In this document: positions 44,147 to 55,469 of the stretch, in pieces | How the letters are laid out: every line of letters begins with the position of its first letter | How positions within the stretch are numbered: position 1 is the first letter of the stretch | Assembly (NCBI RefSeq): GCF_963678635.1 | Contig: NW_026971221.1 | Coordinates: forward strand, 1-64,000 | Origin: Symsagittifera roscoffensis | Taxonomy: Eukaryota > Xenacoelomorpha > Acoela > Convolutidae | DNA length: 64,000 nucleotides | Direction of reading: 5' to 3' | The notes under the pieces: generated by a model | Told to the model about the DNA's origin: nothing | Databases searched by the model: none | Seen by the model: the letters and a program-made list of their open reading frames with translations, nothing else | Translations under genes and position numbers: made by a program

Positions 44147-45031
44147 TGTGCCAGTCGGTCATGTCTAGAGGTTTGACCTTGAGAAACACGTAATTTCGGA
44201 GTGAAGTTTTAATTTTAAAAATTTCGAATGGAGGCTGTCATGCTCAGTTTTCTCGAACCAACTGAAAACGCAAAATCAAAATCAGAACGACCGAATTAAC
44301 AATTGCGGGAAACTACTCAAGAAAAAGGCAGGAAATTGCTATTCGCAATTTCTCGATACGAAACAATCAGAGAGTAGAGCTGTCTTCTCCTGAAAACAGG
44401 AGAATAGAATACAGACTTGAGAAAGGACGACTATTCGAACGGAAAGGAGTGAACATTCAATGGAAGAGTGGACAACTCGAGTGTCCCAATGGTTCATTCA
44501 GAAACTTTGATTCTTGAGACAGAACTTATTTCTGTTGTTAAAACTAATTAGCATCAAACTTATTCAGTTATATTATTTAGTTCTCAAGCTGCTTATTTTT
44601 TAGTTACTCCTCATACTCAAGTGCATCGACATGTGAGTTCTCAATTTAAATTTCTCGAGTGTTTTTTATGATAATTATGTTGACATAAGGCGAGTTTTAG
44701 GTTGATCCATCTGAAATGGATCAAAGTTCCACTGTCCAATAAAAAGTAACTAAGCGGATTGTTCCAACCCGGTTTTTAACGGCGTTCATGTATTTTGGGT
44801 ATTTCGAGACCTAAGTATGGGGACGTTTTTATTTCTAGAGTGAGGGGGTATTTTGGTAGTGGCCTTTAAGCTGTAACGGGTTCCAGTCTCATGTCGCAAG
44901 CGAACCGAATTGGCTCCGACCGTTCTTGAGGTAGAAAAACACAAGAGATAGTGTCCCTGACTCTTGAGCCAATGGTTATAGGGCCTATTTTTCTTAAGCC
45001 TCATGTGTGACTACAGTAGACGAATGTTACA
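44147..45031 (+). repeat. 3' LTR of element B (885 bp)
   Basis: About 99% identical to 23183-24067. Hairpin 1 is at 44332-44352 and hairpin 2 at 44702-44724, with AATAAA at 44738-44743. It ends GTTACA; the next bases (CATCC) belong to the LTR of C. Confidence 0.95.
44738..44743 (+). terminator. Polyadenylation signal in 3' LTR of element B
   Basis: AATAAA just downstream of the conserved hairpin 2; the probable 3'-end signal of B transcripts. Confidence 0.6.
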
Positions 45032-45582
45032 CATCCTTATCAAAATGAATCTAGATTTTAATTAAATTCAAGTCAGGACATGACAGGAAGCTAAAAGTTT
45101 ATGTAACAGGATAAAAGTTTCAGTTCCTTTACCCCTCCGGATTGACAAATCTGCTGGATCAAGCTTGTTAATCCTGATTTCTTCTTAATCCGGAAGGCCG
45201 TCTTTCACGCTTCACCGTTGTTCGCAACGGCCTTGCAACTATTGTAGCGACACAATAGTTGCAACTCGGAGTGTTCTCTGTTACTCTGTAACTCGTTGTC
45301 GTTTTCCAATCTCGATTTCGTAGTTGTTGTTAGCGCAGCTAATGTTGTTCTGTTCTCTTTCTTGTTTTTGCCAAAATGGCCGTTTCTGACGTTTCTCAGA
45401 AATATGACATCATAATTCGAATTTTTGAAATTTTAAAATACCAGAATATTCCAGCCCTCACCGTTTGGCCACTCGTTCCAATAACGTTCCTAATTCTTAA
45501 TAATCACCAATCCGGAAGGCTCGCTGCTAAAAATTCGGATTCTGCAGAGATTGCATTTTTCACATTCTGGTCGAATGTCACA
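45032..45582 (-). repeat. Proximal part of the 3' LTR of element C
   Basis: The minus-strand start TGTGACATTC at 45582 follows the PPT copy, as in A and B. The segment contains two adjacent hairpins: 45215-45230 (CCGTTG-TTCG-CAACGG) and 45233-45264 (13-bp perfect arms, 6-nt loop). Element B interrupts it at 45031/45032. A 114-codon plus-strand frame here is antisense to the LTR and not called. Confidence 0.75.
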
Positions 45583-45594
45583 TACTCCCCGGAC
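45583..45594 (-). promoter_or_regulatory. 3' polypurine tract of element C
   Basis: Minus-strand GTCCGGGGAG (45594-45585) plus TA next to the LTR, identical to A and B over 12 nt. Confidence 0.85.
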
Positions 45595-46385
45595 AGTCCG
45601 GTCAATGTCCTCATTGAATCACGCAATGTTCGTAAAATGGTTACAGTGTCATCGAACAGAATTTACAAAATGCACGAAATTACTTTTATCCACGTCACAT
45701 CGACTCACGGCAGAATATAAATGGCATCATACTACATCACTATAGCCTTCAAATTCTCTCATTAATCCGCACATTGAGGATATGACTTAAGATAAAACAT
45801 ATTTTCTGACTTCCAATGTCAATGTCCCGATTAAAACTTTTTCTCTTATATATAAAAGGTGTTAGCTTGCAGGACAGTCCTGCCAACCAACAAGCCAAAA
45901 TTATCCTACTATCTTGCTTGTTATTGTCCTGAATACTAAAACGAAGAAACTCTGTGGTTAGAAAGAACAATGAAACAATCTCCCTCTTCGAGAGACTACT
46001 CAAGCCTTCCATGTCACCACAAAGTGATCAGTTCTCCTAGCTGATTAAAAACAGTCATGCAGGCTGGAATATTTAAATATACTCCTTCACTTAAGCCTTC
46101 CTAAATAAATAGTAAGTGAGTGTCTCTAAAGCCACTTCAACTAAAATCAAAATGCAAATCTATAATTGCAACAATTTCAAAACTCAACTTAATGTTTCAG
46201 TTTTCAATTACAACTTGGTTGCTTGGTTTCTCACTTGAGTTTTTCACACACATAAACAATTCTGAGTTTTAACTTTTCTTCATCACTCCTTTGTTTTCTT
46301 CTTTTTTTTTTGTAGTTTAGAAGTTCTAAAAATTCTAAATTCTTCTAATTTCGTTTCTTTTTTCATCTTGTCTTTCGGTCATTCG
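45595..46385 (-). other. 3' UTR of element C
   Basis: AT-rich 0.8 kb between the ORF2 remnant and the PPT. The 20 bases next to the PPT resemble A (ATGTCCTCAT on the plus strand). No gene seen. Confidence 0.6.
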
Positions 46386-46694
46386 TCAATGCTCCATTTT
46401 TTCCTCCTGTGATACTGACTCTGCACTCTCAGTCTCCGTATCTTGTAACACGTCGTTAGCTATCCTGACGCTGCTGAAAGCCGTCCTCCAACACTTCTGC
46501 TCTTCTACCCTCTGTTTGCAGCAAGGTAGGGGATCCACGTTAGATTCTCTGTTCCTGCAGAAGCTGTTGTGGAGACACAACGTCACGTTTCTCTCCAAAT
46601 CTTCTTTCAGCATCTCTGCCTTCTCATTTCCACTACGCTCACTCGTCCTGGAAATTCTTTTCACAGCGGTGGTCACTGCATTCCGATGAGTCAC
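46386..46694 (-). pseudogene. ORF2 C-terminal fragment of element C
   Basis: Aligns with the last 100 residues of A ORF2 (LTHRNAITT versus VTHRNAVTT; NSFCLNRES versus NSFCRNRES). It is in the same frame as the next fragment upstream but cut off by a CAG-to-TAG type stop at 46731. The end differs from A. Confidence 0.8.
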
Positions 46695-46730
46695 GAGAGC
46701 TCGCTTGAAAGCTCCTGCCCCAATGTCCAG

Positions 46731-47774
46731 CTAATATTCACTGTACACTCTGCCATGCTTCGATATATGCTTCTTCGCATACTCGTACAACCATGCAGTC
46801 ATGTTAGCTCTGAACCATGGCATCAATCGTTTTCTTGCCCATATCTTCTTCACTTCCATCGGAATGTTTAGAACTTTGCACATTGTCTCAAAAAGACCTA
46901 AATCTTTTAGACAATCTAATTTCCGCAACTGTTCTCTCGTCGGTGCCTCCTGTCTATTATTCTCTCTCACATGAGCTTCCAGCCATCGTATCGCCATCAT
47001 AATTCCCACTATCACTATTGTTACGGGCTGTGATGAATCTGGTAAACCCATGAAGAGCACCTCTCCAGAGTCCCAGATCAACATTAGATTACTACGCTTG
47101 GGATACCACCAGGTCTGCAGCAAGCAGTGGCAAGGAAACTCGTCATGTGTCAACATGATGCTCCTCCAGTTACGTTTTCCCGAAGCTTCCAGCAATGATT
47201 CCACATCCATCATCACTCGGTGGACTTCATCATTCTCATCTACTGCATTGTAATCTGTGACAGTTGATCCTCTCTGTTTCTGTTTCTCAAAGTCACTGAA
47301 GTTCCCGCTCACATATCCCATGAACTTCTTTCCTAGTATTGACTCCAATTCTTCTTTGGTTCTCTCTGGAACTGCTGAGAACATCTTACATAGTAACTCG
47401 TAAGACTTTTCGGACATTCTCGCCAATCTTACACACTTCGGCACTGAGAAGGCTTGATCCACAATCGTTCTTGTACTCTTCACGTCCACAGCTACGAAAT
47501 GTACAGGATATCTGCTCTTGCACATTGGAGCCAACGTTGAACCCACCAAATATCGTGCTCCTGATGGTCTACAATAAGTTTCGCTGTGTCTGATGTTCAT
47601 TTCTGTCTCGATTGCTTCCCTCCATTTTCCTATGTATTTCTGCTCAGTCTGCAGAACTCCTGGGAATACTTCTACGCTGATGGCTGTGACCATCTCATGT
47701 TTCTGTTCTAGATTCAATAGTGACTCTAAAGAACCAAACATGCTGTAGAATCCTAGTGCAGTCACTAGATTCAC
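46731..47774 (-). pseudogene. ORF2 fragment of element C (near C-terminus)
   Basis: 347 codons matching A from VTALGFFSRM to the KHMRKHQKEY region (SLLEASGKRNWRSI, FPCHCLLQTWWYPK). This covers the part deleted in B, so it shows that the deletion in B is derived. Confidence 0.85.
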
Positions 47775-48321
47775 ATCGGTTGCTCTTAGAGGCTGTTATC
47801 ATCACATTATATATGATGTTGAGGTCACGCAGGTTACAGTCTGCATTCAGTTCCCTCTGTACGTCTTGTGTCGCCCGTAATATTGAGTCAGCGTTGGGAC
47901 TAGGACACCATGATGGCCTCATCAATTCCCACACTGTCATCAAGCTCGTTCTCAGCAATTCATCTGAGAATCCCAACCCAAACTCCACTCTTTTGTCGGA
48001 TTTTGGTACTGAAGGTGCAGTCACCTCTTCTTCCAAGACCAGTCCCAATTTGGCCTGTGGATTGTTAACGCTCTTAATCGTTACAATTCTGGACGTCCAG
48101 AGTCTTAGCAACACCGCCTGCTCATAATCGAAGAAGCAATCGCGTATGTCTTCACTCAGGAAAGGATTGTACGCGATCCCTATGATCCCGGATACGTAGC
48201 CATACGATTTCTTCTTGATCGGTCCGCAGTATTCACTGGATTTCGGCAATGCTCCCATAGATTCTTTAGTGAGTCTCAGCTCCTTGTTTGAGAATCTCCT
48301 GATTTCGTCTATCTTTTTCAT
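47695..48321 (-). pseudogene. ORF2 fragment of element C (middle-C)
   Basis: Matches A at YQYVSGVMGMAYNPF (here YGYVSGIIGIAYNPF) and LLRPSWCPHPHAS (here LMRPSWCPSPNADS). Frameshifted on both sides. The four-cysteine cluster of A is only half preserved (CESSDC). Confidence 0.8.
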
Positions 48322-48326
48322 GGGTT

Positions 48327-51300
48327 CTAACTCCTCATGTTCACCCTCATCGGTTTACTTTGCTGCATATCCAGCAGTGCTAGCAAGAATAAGGCTTTCG
48401 TTCGCTCATCGCCTTCCCTCAACATTTTAACACAAGTGTTTAATGCAGGTACTGAAATCTGCTCTATCAGGAATCGAATGAAACAGAGAGCGTCTCTCCG
48501 CTTCGCACACGCTACTGCTGCTCCCTCCTGGACTATCAGATCCCTCAGATTCGTCATAAGGAAAACCTTTTCTTCTTTTGATCTCTTCCTTTCTTCTGAA
48601 TCATATTCTTCGCGAGTCAGTCCCATCATGCACCAGGCGAACCTGAGTTGTAACTCTGTTCTTACGTAAGGTACTGCCACGAGAGCATGTATTCTTGGCG
48701 TAGTCCTCATTTCTTCTTCGAAATACCTCAACACTACTGCTTTCCATGGAAGGCTCACTAACTGCTCGATCGTTTCCGCCTGTATGTCAGACGACGCCAA
48801 AGTCCCGTACGCCTTCTGCTTGAGGGTGGTGCCTTGCAACATCGTTTCCAGATAACCCTCCATGGCTTTTTCGTCTTCCAGGGCCATTACATACCCTCTA
48901 GCCGAGTTTCGGTATTCCAACATCTCCATGTATCCACCGGTGGGTTCATCTATTGACACAGTCTCCGATACTGTTAATCGGTTGTATTCTACTGGAGTTA
49001 GTTGTCCTGCGACACTTCCCTTTCCATGATTCATGGGAGATGGCTTGAAGTCTTTCATTTTGCTCTCTCCACATTGGCTGAGTATTTCCATTTCCAAGAT
49101 TGCTCCAGTGAGAACGCGGTCACTCCTTTTGGATTTATAACCGGTTGACTTTATCCCCGCCATGAGAATGGGTGGCACCATCGCTATATCAGTTAATATT
49201 CTATCTGTGCCAGACAATTGATAATGACCTTGCCCCAAATCCATGACCTCCTCGACTCGTTTCCTTTTCGCTGAGTTACTAGCTTTCATCGATATTTCTG
49301 AATCCACTTTCGTCTTTCCAATTCTCCTCGGCATCACTCTGCTGCCTAACTTCATCTTCATCGCATTGATTTTATCAATCACCATTTTTGATCGCATCGT
49401 CCCTCTCCTGGTTCTTGACAGATACACCACCTCTCCTTCATCGTCCTGCGGTGTCATCTTGATGGGAGAATTCGCTTCACTCTCATCAGTGGCTGAGTCG
49501 ATCAACAACTCACTCAGTCTCCCTTCACACTCATCAAGCTTGTCAAGCACTTCTCTCATCAAGGGTTGGTTGAGACCCGTTTTTAGAATAGACTGGTTCC
49601 CATAGCTTTGAACCACGGTCCAGACTTCTTCCATAAACGCCACTCTGTCCAGTTTGCATCCCGTCCTACTCTTGTGGTCTCGGTGATGTACTTCCCATTC
49701 TTCTTCGGGCAGCGTTCCCAAGAAAGGTACTCTGGCTGAGGCCTCTATTCTTCTCCTCCGAGGTGATTCCATGAGGATTCTCTGGTCGTTATTTCTTGAA
49801 TTGCCAGGAGAGCTGCTCTCCGGCAAATTCCGTTTCATTTCCATAAAGGCTGACGGAGGCTCCAGTGTCGAGATGCCTTCATCCGCTGGCTCAGTCGTTT
49901 CCAACGTGTCTGCATTATTCTCAAGATCACTGAAGATATTGAAATCCAGGCTGGATGTTCCTCCTGTCGATGCCCTGTCGTCCTCCCCACCAGCTTGATC
50001 TTGTTGCATGGGTTCTTTGGTTTGACGGCTTCCACCCTGTCCGTCATCTCCTTCTGACTTATCCTTGTTCGAGCTCGATGGTCCTTGTTCGTCATTGTCG
50101 GCTTCTTCCTGGAATCTCGGTATGAGCAATGTACCGGCCGATTCAGCTTCCTCTTCTCCATGGACCACTTTGATTTCTTCACAGCCGAAGGGTGCTAGGA
50201 AGGTTCTCGTCTGCAGTATTCCTCCCACTTTCATCTCCTGTTTTACACTAGTCAGGATTAATGAGGCTTCAGGCCATTCGGTCCTGCCTCTCATCCTCAT
50301 CGGAGCTAAGCCTAATCCCTTCCATTCCTCATCAAATCTTCCAGGCTTGGGAGTCGCGGCGTTGCTTATTCGCCTTCTCGTCGCTTGATCCGTGTATGCA
50401 AATCGTGTGTACTGTAACACGGCGGCATTTCTCCCTACGAAGTATGGATCCATCGTTCCCACAAAATTCCCTACTCTCCTTTCATTGGTTTCGAATGCTA
50501 ACAACCTAGGAGTTTGTACCACGGAGACTGCTCCGAGCAACATCCTTCTTATCAGAGGGAATTCAGGGATTGCCTCCGGCAGCTTCTTGTAATCGCCCCA
50601 GTCCTTCGTCTCTCCTCTCACTTTGTGATATGCTGCAGTAAGACGAGGCACTCTGGTTATCTCACCATTCGTTTTATCATAGGGTCTCAGATTCCAAAGC
50701 CTTGGAAACACCTCGATGTGTCCTCTTTCTACTTCTCCCATGCGGTCACGGAAGTGATCGTCAAAATTGATGACTGTCATCTCTGGCTCCGATATTTTCG
50801 CAAATAACAGATCTTCACTCATGAGCTCCCGCAATGTGTGCTGCTCACACCAGTTCAGTGTACTACCGTCCACTGCCGATATGAGGTTCAGGTGCAGCAC
50901 CGACCTCCTATATGCTTCCACTTTAACGTCAGGGAACGCAAACGTTACTGCTGGTCCATAGATCACTGTCACGAACTCCGTGACTCCTCTGATCAGTGCC
51001 AAGGGATCGGTTCTCATAGCCAAGCTCAGATCAGTTAACAGTGGCATGCCTCCAACATGTCGTCTAACATCTTCCTCTCTTTCAATCGTCTCGTCTTCTC
51101 CCGTTCCAAAGCGATTTTGTCGTAAGAGATACTGGATAAGAGTGTGTCTCAGGTCTCTTATCTTGTTCCACGAGTCCGTGGATTTCTTCATATCCAATTT
51201 CCTCACTCTCTCTTTCATCTGCTCTGGACAACGTGCCAGTTTCATTACTCCTCCCAAGTTTCCGTGGGTAATTGCGATCAATGTCAGAAGTCCATCTAGC

Positions 51301-53894
51301 CGCAGGTTCTGTATTCCATCGGTGAGCAGTATCGCCGGTCCTTTCACGAAACTCTCCGCTCCGAATGTCACGAACAAGGCTATTAGTTCCACTAACGATA
51401 CTCTCACTACTGCTTGGAGGAATTCCTTTATCAAATAGTGCAAGACTTTTGGGTAAACTTTTGCCAAGAAGGACGCGGTCCATCCGGCTCCCAACCCTTC
51501 TAGCATGCTGTCTGTCCTTTCAAAGCCCTCCGGTCTTTTCACTTCCTGGGTCCAGAAGGTTTCCAGAGTAATCTGACACATTCTGTTCACAAACTCAGCG
51601 GTCTTTTCTCCGGCATTTTCCGCCAGGTTCACCTCCTTCAACAAGTAGGCATGTATCTTCGTGATCATTACGGGGCCTTGCTGAAAAGCATCTGCACCCA
51701 ATGCCGCTACTCTAGGGTTCAGGTGTAGCCACTGGTTGGCTTCCGGCTTGGTTCTCAGAACCATCGCCTCCAGATGAGCTCTCGTCTCTAGTGAATTTTT
51801 TCTTCTGGTGTCTTCACTTGCCACTTCCATTGCTCGGAACCATAAGTCATTGGACATTGCCGTGATCACTCGATGGTCGTCGTCTATTCTCGGTTTCAGT
51901 TTGAGTTGTCGACTGAAATTGGACAGTTCCAACCCCAGCACTTCGTCCAACACTAACATGTGTAGCGCGTGGTCCTTGAATCCTCTCATCGCGTTTGAGA
52001 TAGCCTTAAGTGGCCTCAGGTTCTCCATTTCTATCATGCGATTCGGGGCTGATATGATCACATCATATTTTCCTTCCGAGAGTAAGGCCACAATTGCATA
52101 CACGAATTTCAGTCCATCCGGGAGATGTGCATATCCCGGAGACAACGCAAATACTACTCTCAATGCCACTTTATTGAATGACCCCTCCTTCGTTGCATCC
52201 ACCACTTCACCCATCGACTCCAGGATGTCTTTTATCGCTGGCCATACTGCGTTTTCTGCTGTTGTAGGATCTCTGAGCCTGCTCAGAAAACCTCTGCTGT
52301 GTAGATGGTCATTGGTGCCAGCAAACACAATCGTAATTGGGTTCATGTCCGTCTGCCTTTGTACCCCTATAGCCAAAGATACTGATTGCAGTAGGTCCAG
52401 GTCGACCGCTGCCAACATTATGACGTCCGGCCAAAACAAAGACTTGGAAGTGTACACGAACTCTGAATTCGCTACTACCATAATCTTGGCCTTCCTCATC
52501 TCTGCTTTGTCATAGGCGGCGAAGATGGTTTCATCTTTCTTTATCGCTGTCAATCCGCCATATCTCTGGGCATCACCATCTTGGTTCACTAGTTTTGGGT
52601 ACACTCTTTCCTTCACATGACCAGGGGGTGTCGTCAGCTGCCTGAATATCTTCACGTGTTGTCCAATCGGCGCTTTCGTCGTCAGGAATCTTCCTGGTCT
52701 CTCTTCACGATTCCCCTCATCATGGTTCAATTTCACATCTTGCAACGGTCTCGCATTCACTGGTCCCATCGTGTTGTTAGAGGGCAGTCCCTCAAAGTCA
52801 GCAAATCTCAAGGCCGTCGTGGAGCTGAAATTTATGCTAGCGGCTATCAACCAGTCTATGCCGGTTATTGAGTACAATCTGCTGACGGATAGCATCGCTC
52901 CATTAAGCATCCTCCTTGCATCTTCGATGAAGCTTACTCTCTGTAGTTCCAGCTTCATTAGTTCGTCTTTGTATATATGCCAGGGAGACGGTATGGGTCT
53001 CGACCACATCAATGAGCCTCTGCTCGGTCTCTCCTCTCGACTGGTACTCGTCGTCTCCGATCTAGTGTCCGATCTAGACGTGCCGGCTGTCTCTTCGATT
53101 GGGTTGACAGGTCCTATTCTTCTCCTACGATGAATAGTCCTCCTCATCGGTGCTTCTCCCAACCGATCCTGTACGTCTGTTCTTCGACCTGGTTCGCTGG
53201 AGCTTTGTTGCCGGTAATTCGTGACGGCCGGGACCGTACCCAAGCGTGTTTCCAGGCTAGGAGGCACAAAGGTGGTAATCACCGCGTCACTCGCTGTTCC
53301 TTCTTCCTTCAGCACTCCTGTGTCAAAGAGTTCTGCTTCCAGCTCGTCCAACCGCTCTTGGAAGACTCGATTCAACCAAGCTTGTCCTTCAATACTGTCG
53401 AAGTGGATGCCATCCGTGGTCAGTCTGGCCTGATCCATGGCTCTCAACTCATGCTCGATGTCCATGAGGATCATTCTTCCGGCATTTCGACTTGCTTGGT
53501 TCCTCAAGATGTTGTTCCATCTTATGACTCCCTCGTTGTGCCTTCTTCCTGATGCTGTCAGGCTTCTCGCGTTCATTGGCACAGTGCAAACGGTCAGTAC
53601 CGCGCAACTGAATTTCTGCCAGAGAGTAGTAAACAAACACACCATCATTGACTCCCATAGTGCTTCCTGCTCGTCTGAACCTCTGGAGATGTCATTCGTC
53701 CCAACTAAGATCATCACATTGGGAATCTTCCCTGGATTCATCAGTTCCACCATCCGATATAATTGGGCTATCGTCGCGCCTCCAAAGGCCATCACCGTGG
53801 TGACCCACGAGGTCCTCAAATTCGACAGCACTCTGACTAAGCTGTCTCCCAATATCAGATGAGATGTCCCGATTGGTGGTTGCTGCAGGTTCAC
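48327..53894 (-). pseudogene. ORF2 main part of element C (SGNH domains and central region)
   Basis: 1,855 codons, preceded by in-frame similarity (DRSEACFNRATW) that extends back to about 53955. The first SGNH domain is complete: GDS at about 53850, VGTNDISRG, and DGIHF. The second SGNH-like domain has FAGTNDHLH, closer to a canonical block III than A's GMND. Long stretches match A (GPAVTFAFPD, MPEFPIVRRM-like). The conserved domains despite heavy divergence argue that ORF2 was under selection in both families. Confidence 0.85.
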
Positions 53895-54333
53895 AGCCGG
53901 GCTCCAGGTAGCTCGATTGAAGCAGGCCTCGGATCTGTCTCCGGAACTCCCGTGAAATTATATTTCAATTGATTATTCTTCTGCACGTCTATTATGCGAA
54001 ACACTTTCTTCGCTGGCATCTTTCGTACTTTCCTCTCTGGGATTCTCGAGCTCCCCATGGTGTCACGTTACTTACCCCTTGTCTGATCACGGTCTGGGAG
54101 AGTTGTACTCTGCCCGTATCGTCAATCGTTCCATAGGGTGCAGTCACCCCGGAACCTGGCGCATTCTTGTTAGCGACCAGTCGTCCAGCTGTCTCTATCA
54201 GTTTCCTCATTGTCTGTTCTACGACGGGGTCACCCAAGGTGTCACTAGGATCCGGGATCGTTACTCGATTTGTCTCTACTGGAGGTCGTGTCTCCGTTGT
54301 TTGACTCATTTCTCGAGGCGTCAAGAGCTCCAT
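53895..54333 (-). pseudogene. ORF2 linker fragment of element C
   Basis: Ser/Thr/Pro-rich stretch between the coiled coil and the SGNH domain, in a different frame from both neighbours. Open from 54333 to 53992, then broken by stops before the next frame. Confidence 0.6.
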
Positions 54334-55067
54334 CGCGACTGCCCACGAGGAATATCCCTCGCAAGTATCACTTTCTCCACGGCCGTTGTCAACGCCATCT
54401 GCTCCGATTGATCTTTGTATTCCTGCCTTAAGCGCTCAATCTCTTGACCCTGCTTTTTGTTGCAGTCTTCAAACAACTTTCTCCACATGTCCCGATCTTC
54501 CTCCATCTGGAGCATGCTTCTGGTCATCTCATCCAGCTCCTTCTTCGTACTTTTCAGTTCTTCATTCATGTCATCCAGACCTTGCATGGTTTGGTTCGTC
54601 TGAACTTCCTGTCCTACTTTCGCCCTTTTTGGTGGCACAGCTGCTCTCAGTGGTGAACCAGACGAGGTCGCCTCGCTGTTCATCTCCCGATGCATTCTCG
54701 TCAGCCCAGGTTTGGGCTTGGAGGGCATTGGCATCTCACCTGGTTGGTAAGTCCTAGAACTTCCCAATCCAGGCTCATTCGCCAAGTCACTCCCTGAGAG
54801 AGCCCCGTTTCTCCACCTCATCACTCTCATGTTCGGGCGGTCTAGTACTCCTCTTTCTCCATATGCTGCCATCAACAGGACTTCCGTGGGGCGGTCCCCA
54901 CGGTTGTCGTGCCCCAAGATGTTGATCAGGGCGGTCAGCAACATGACTACCTCTGGGTCCTCCAGAGCGAAGTCTCTATCGATCAGCCGACGATAGATCG
55001 CATCTATCATCGGTCCTACATATGCCTCTGCCAGGTCCATCAATTCATCCAAGTTGAAGTTGTCCAT
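54321..55067 (-). pseudogene. ORF2 N-terminal part of element C
   Basis: 248 codons starting MDNFNLDEL. IYRRLIDRDF, TEVLLMAAYGERG and ANEPGLGSSRTY match the A N-terminus (LYRRLRDLDY, TEAVLMIGYTTEG, ARNPGLNNNTEY). It is followed by a coiled coil rich in K/E/Q. It ends by frameshift at 54321. Confidence 0.85.
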
Positions 55068-55469
55068 TCTATTCTTTCAAGTTTGATTTGATTCGATTCG
55101 ATATTTGACTCGAGTGAGTTATTAAATGATCAATCAGGATCTAGAAAAGAAGTCACAAATATCACACCTGTCAGTTTCACCTTAACATATATCGATAAAA
55201 TTTGCTTAAAAACAGTTCAGATAAAGAGATATTTATCCTAAAATTTATTAAAATCAATTGGTTTCTAAAATTTTGGAATTCGACCTAAGATTGGACAGTG
55301 CAAACTTTGGATCTATTCCTAAGATCATCATTTAGTTGTTCATGGTCACTAATTCCTACTTACCCATGATCTTAATAACCTAACACATAATAACCTAACA
55401 TAACATAACATAACATAACACATCTTACATACAACTTAGTCTTTGGCCTAACACTCTCTCGCACATCAT
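55068..55469 (-). other. Gap between gag-pol and ORF2, element C
   Basis: AT-rich, no gene. It contains the splice acceptor at 55141 and a short (AACAT)n microsatellite at about 55391-55423. Confidence 0.7.
55141..55155 (-). promoter_or_regulatory. Predicted 3' splice site for ORF2 mRNA, element C
   Basis: Minus-strand GACTTCTTTTCTAG followed by ATC, 74 nt before the ORF2 ATG; parallel to A (TTTTCAG|ATC) and B (TTTTCAG|ATT). Confidence 0.6.

Larger units (their letters stand above)
23183..45031 (+). mobile_element. Element B: complete 21.8-kb giant Ty3/gypsy-type LTR retrotransposon, coding capacity broken
   Basis: It has two 885-bp LTRs (23183-24067, 44147-45031) with TGT...ACA ends. By hand I count seven substitutions and two 1-nt indels between them, about 1% divergence. 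The flanks share only CAT (23180-23182 and 45032-45034), a short or decayed target duplication. Gene order is as in A. I see at least ten disabling changes: stops at 30154, 31864, 34136 and 35677, plus frameshifts in gag, pol and ORF2. About 0.8 kb of the ORF2 3' end is also deleted. It is not autonomous but could be mobilised in trans because LTRs, PBS and PPT are intact. Confidence 0.95.

Noticed and set aside
45376-45720. 114-codon plus-strand ORF with a good start context
   Set aside because: It lies antisense across the C LTR and runs over the LTR/PPT boundary, so its openness is incidental.
55380-55430. Telomere-like TAACCTAAC / AACAT repeats
   Set aside because: Only a short AACAT microsatellite with two CCTAAC words; not a regular telomeric array.
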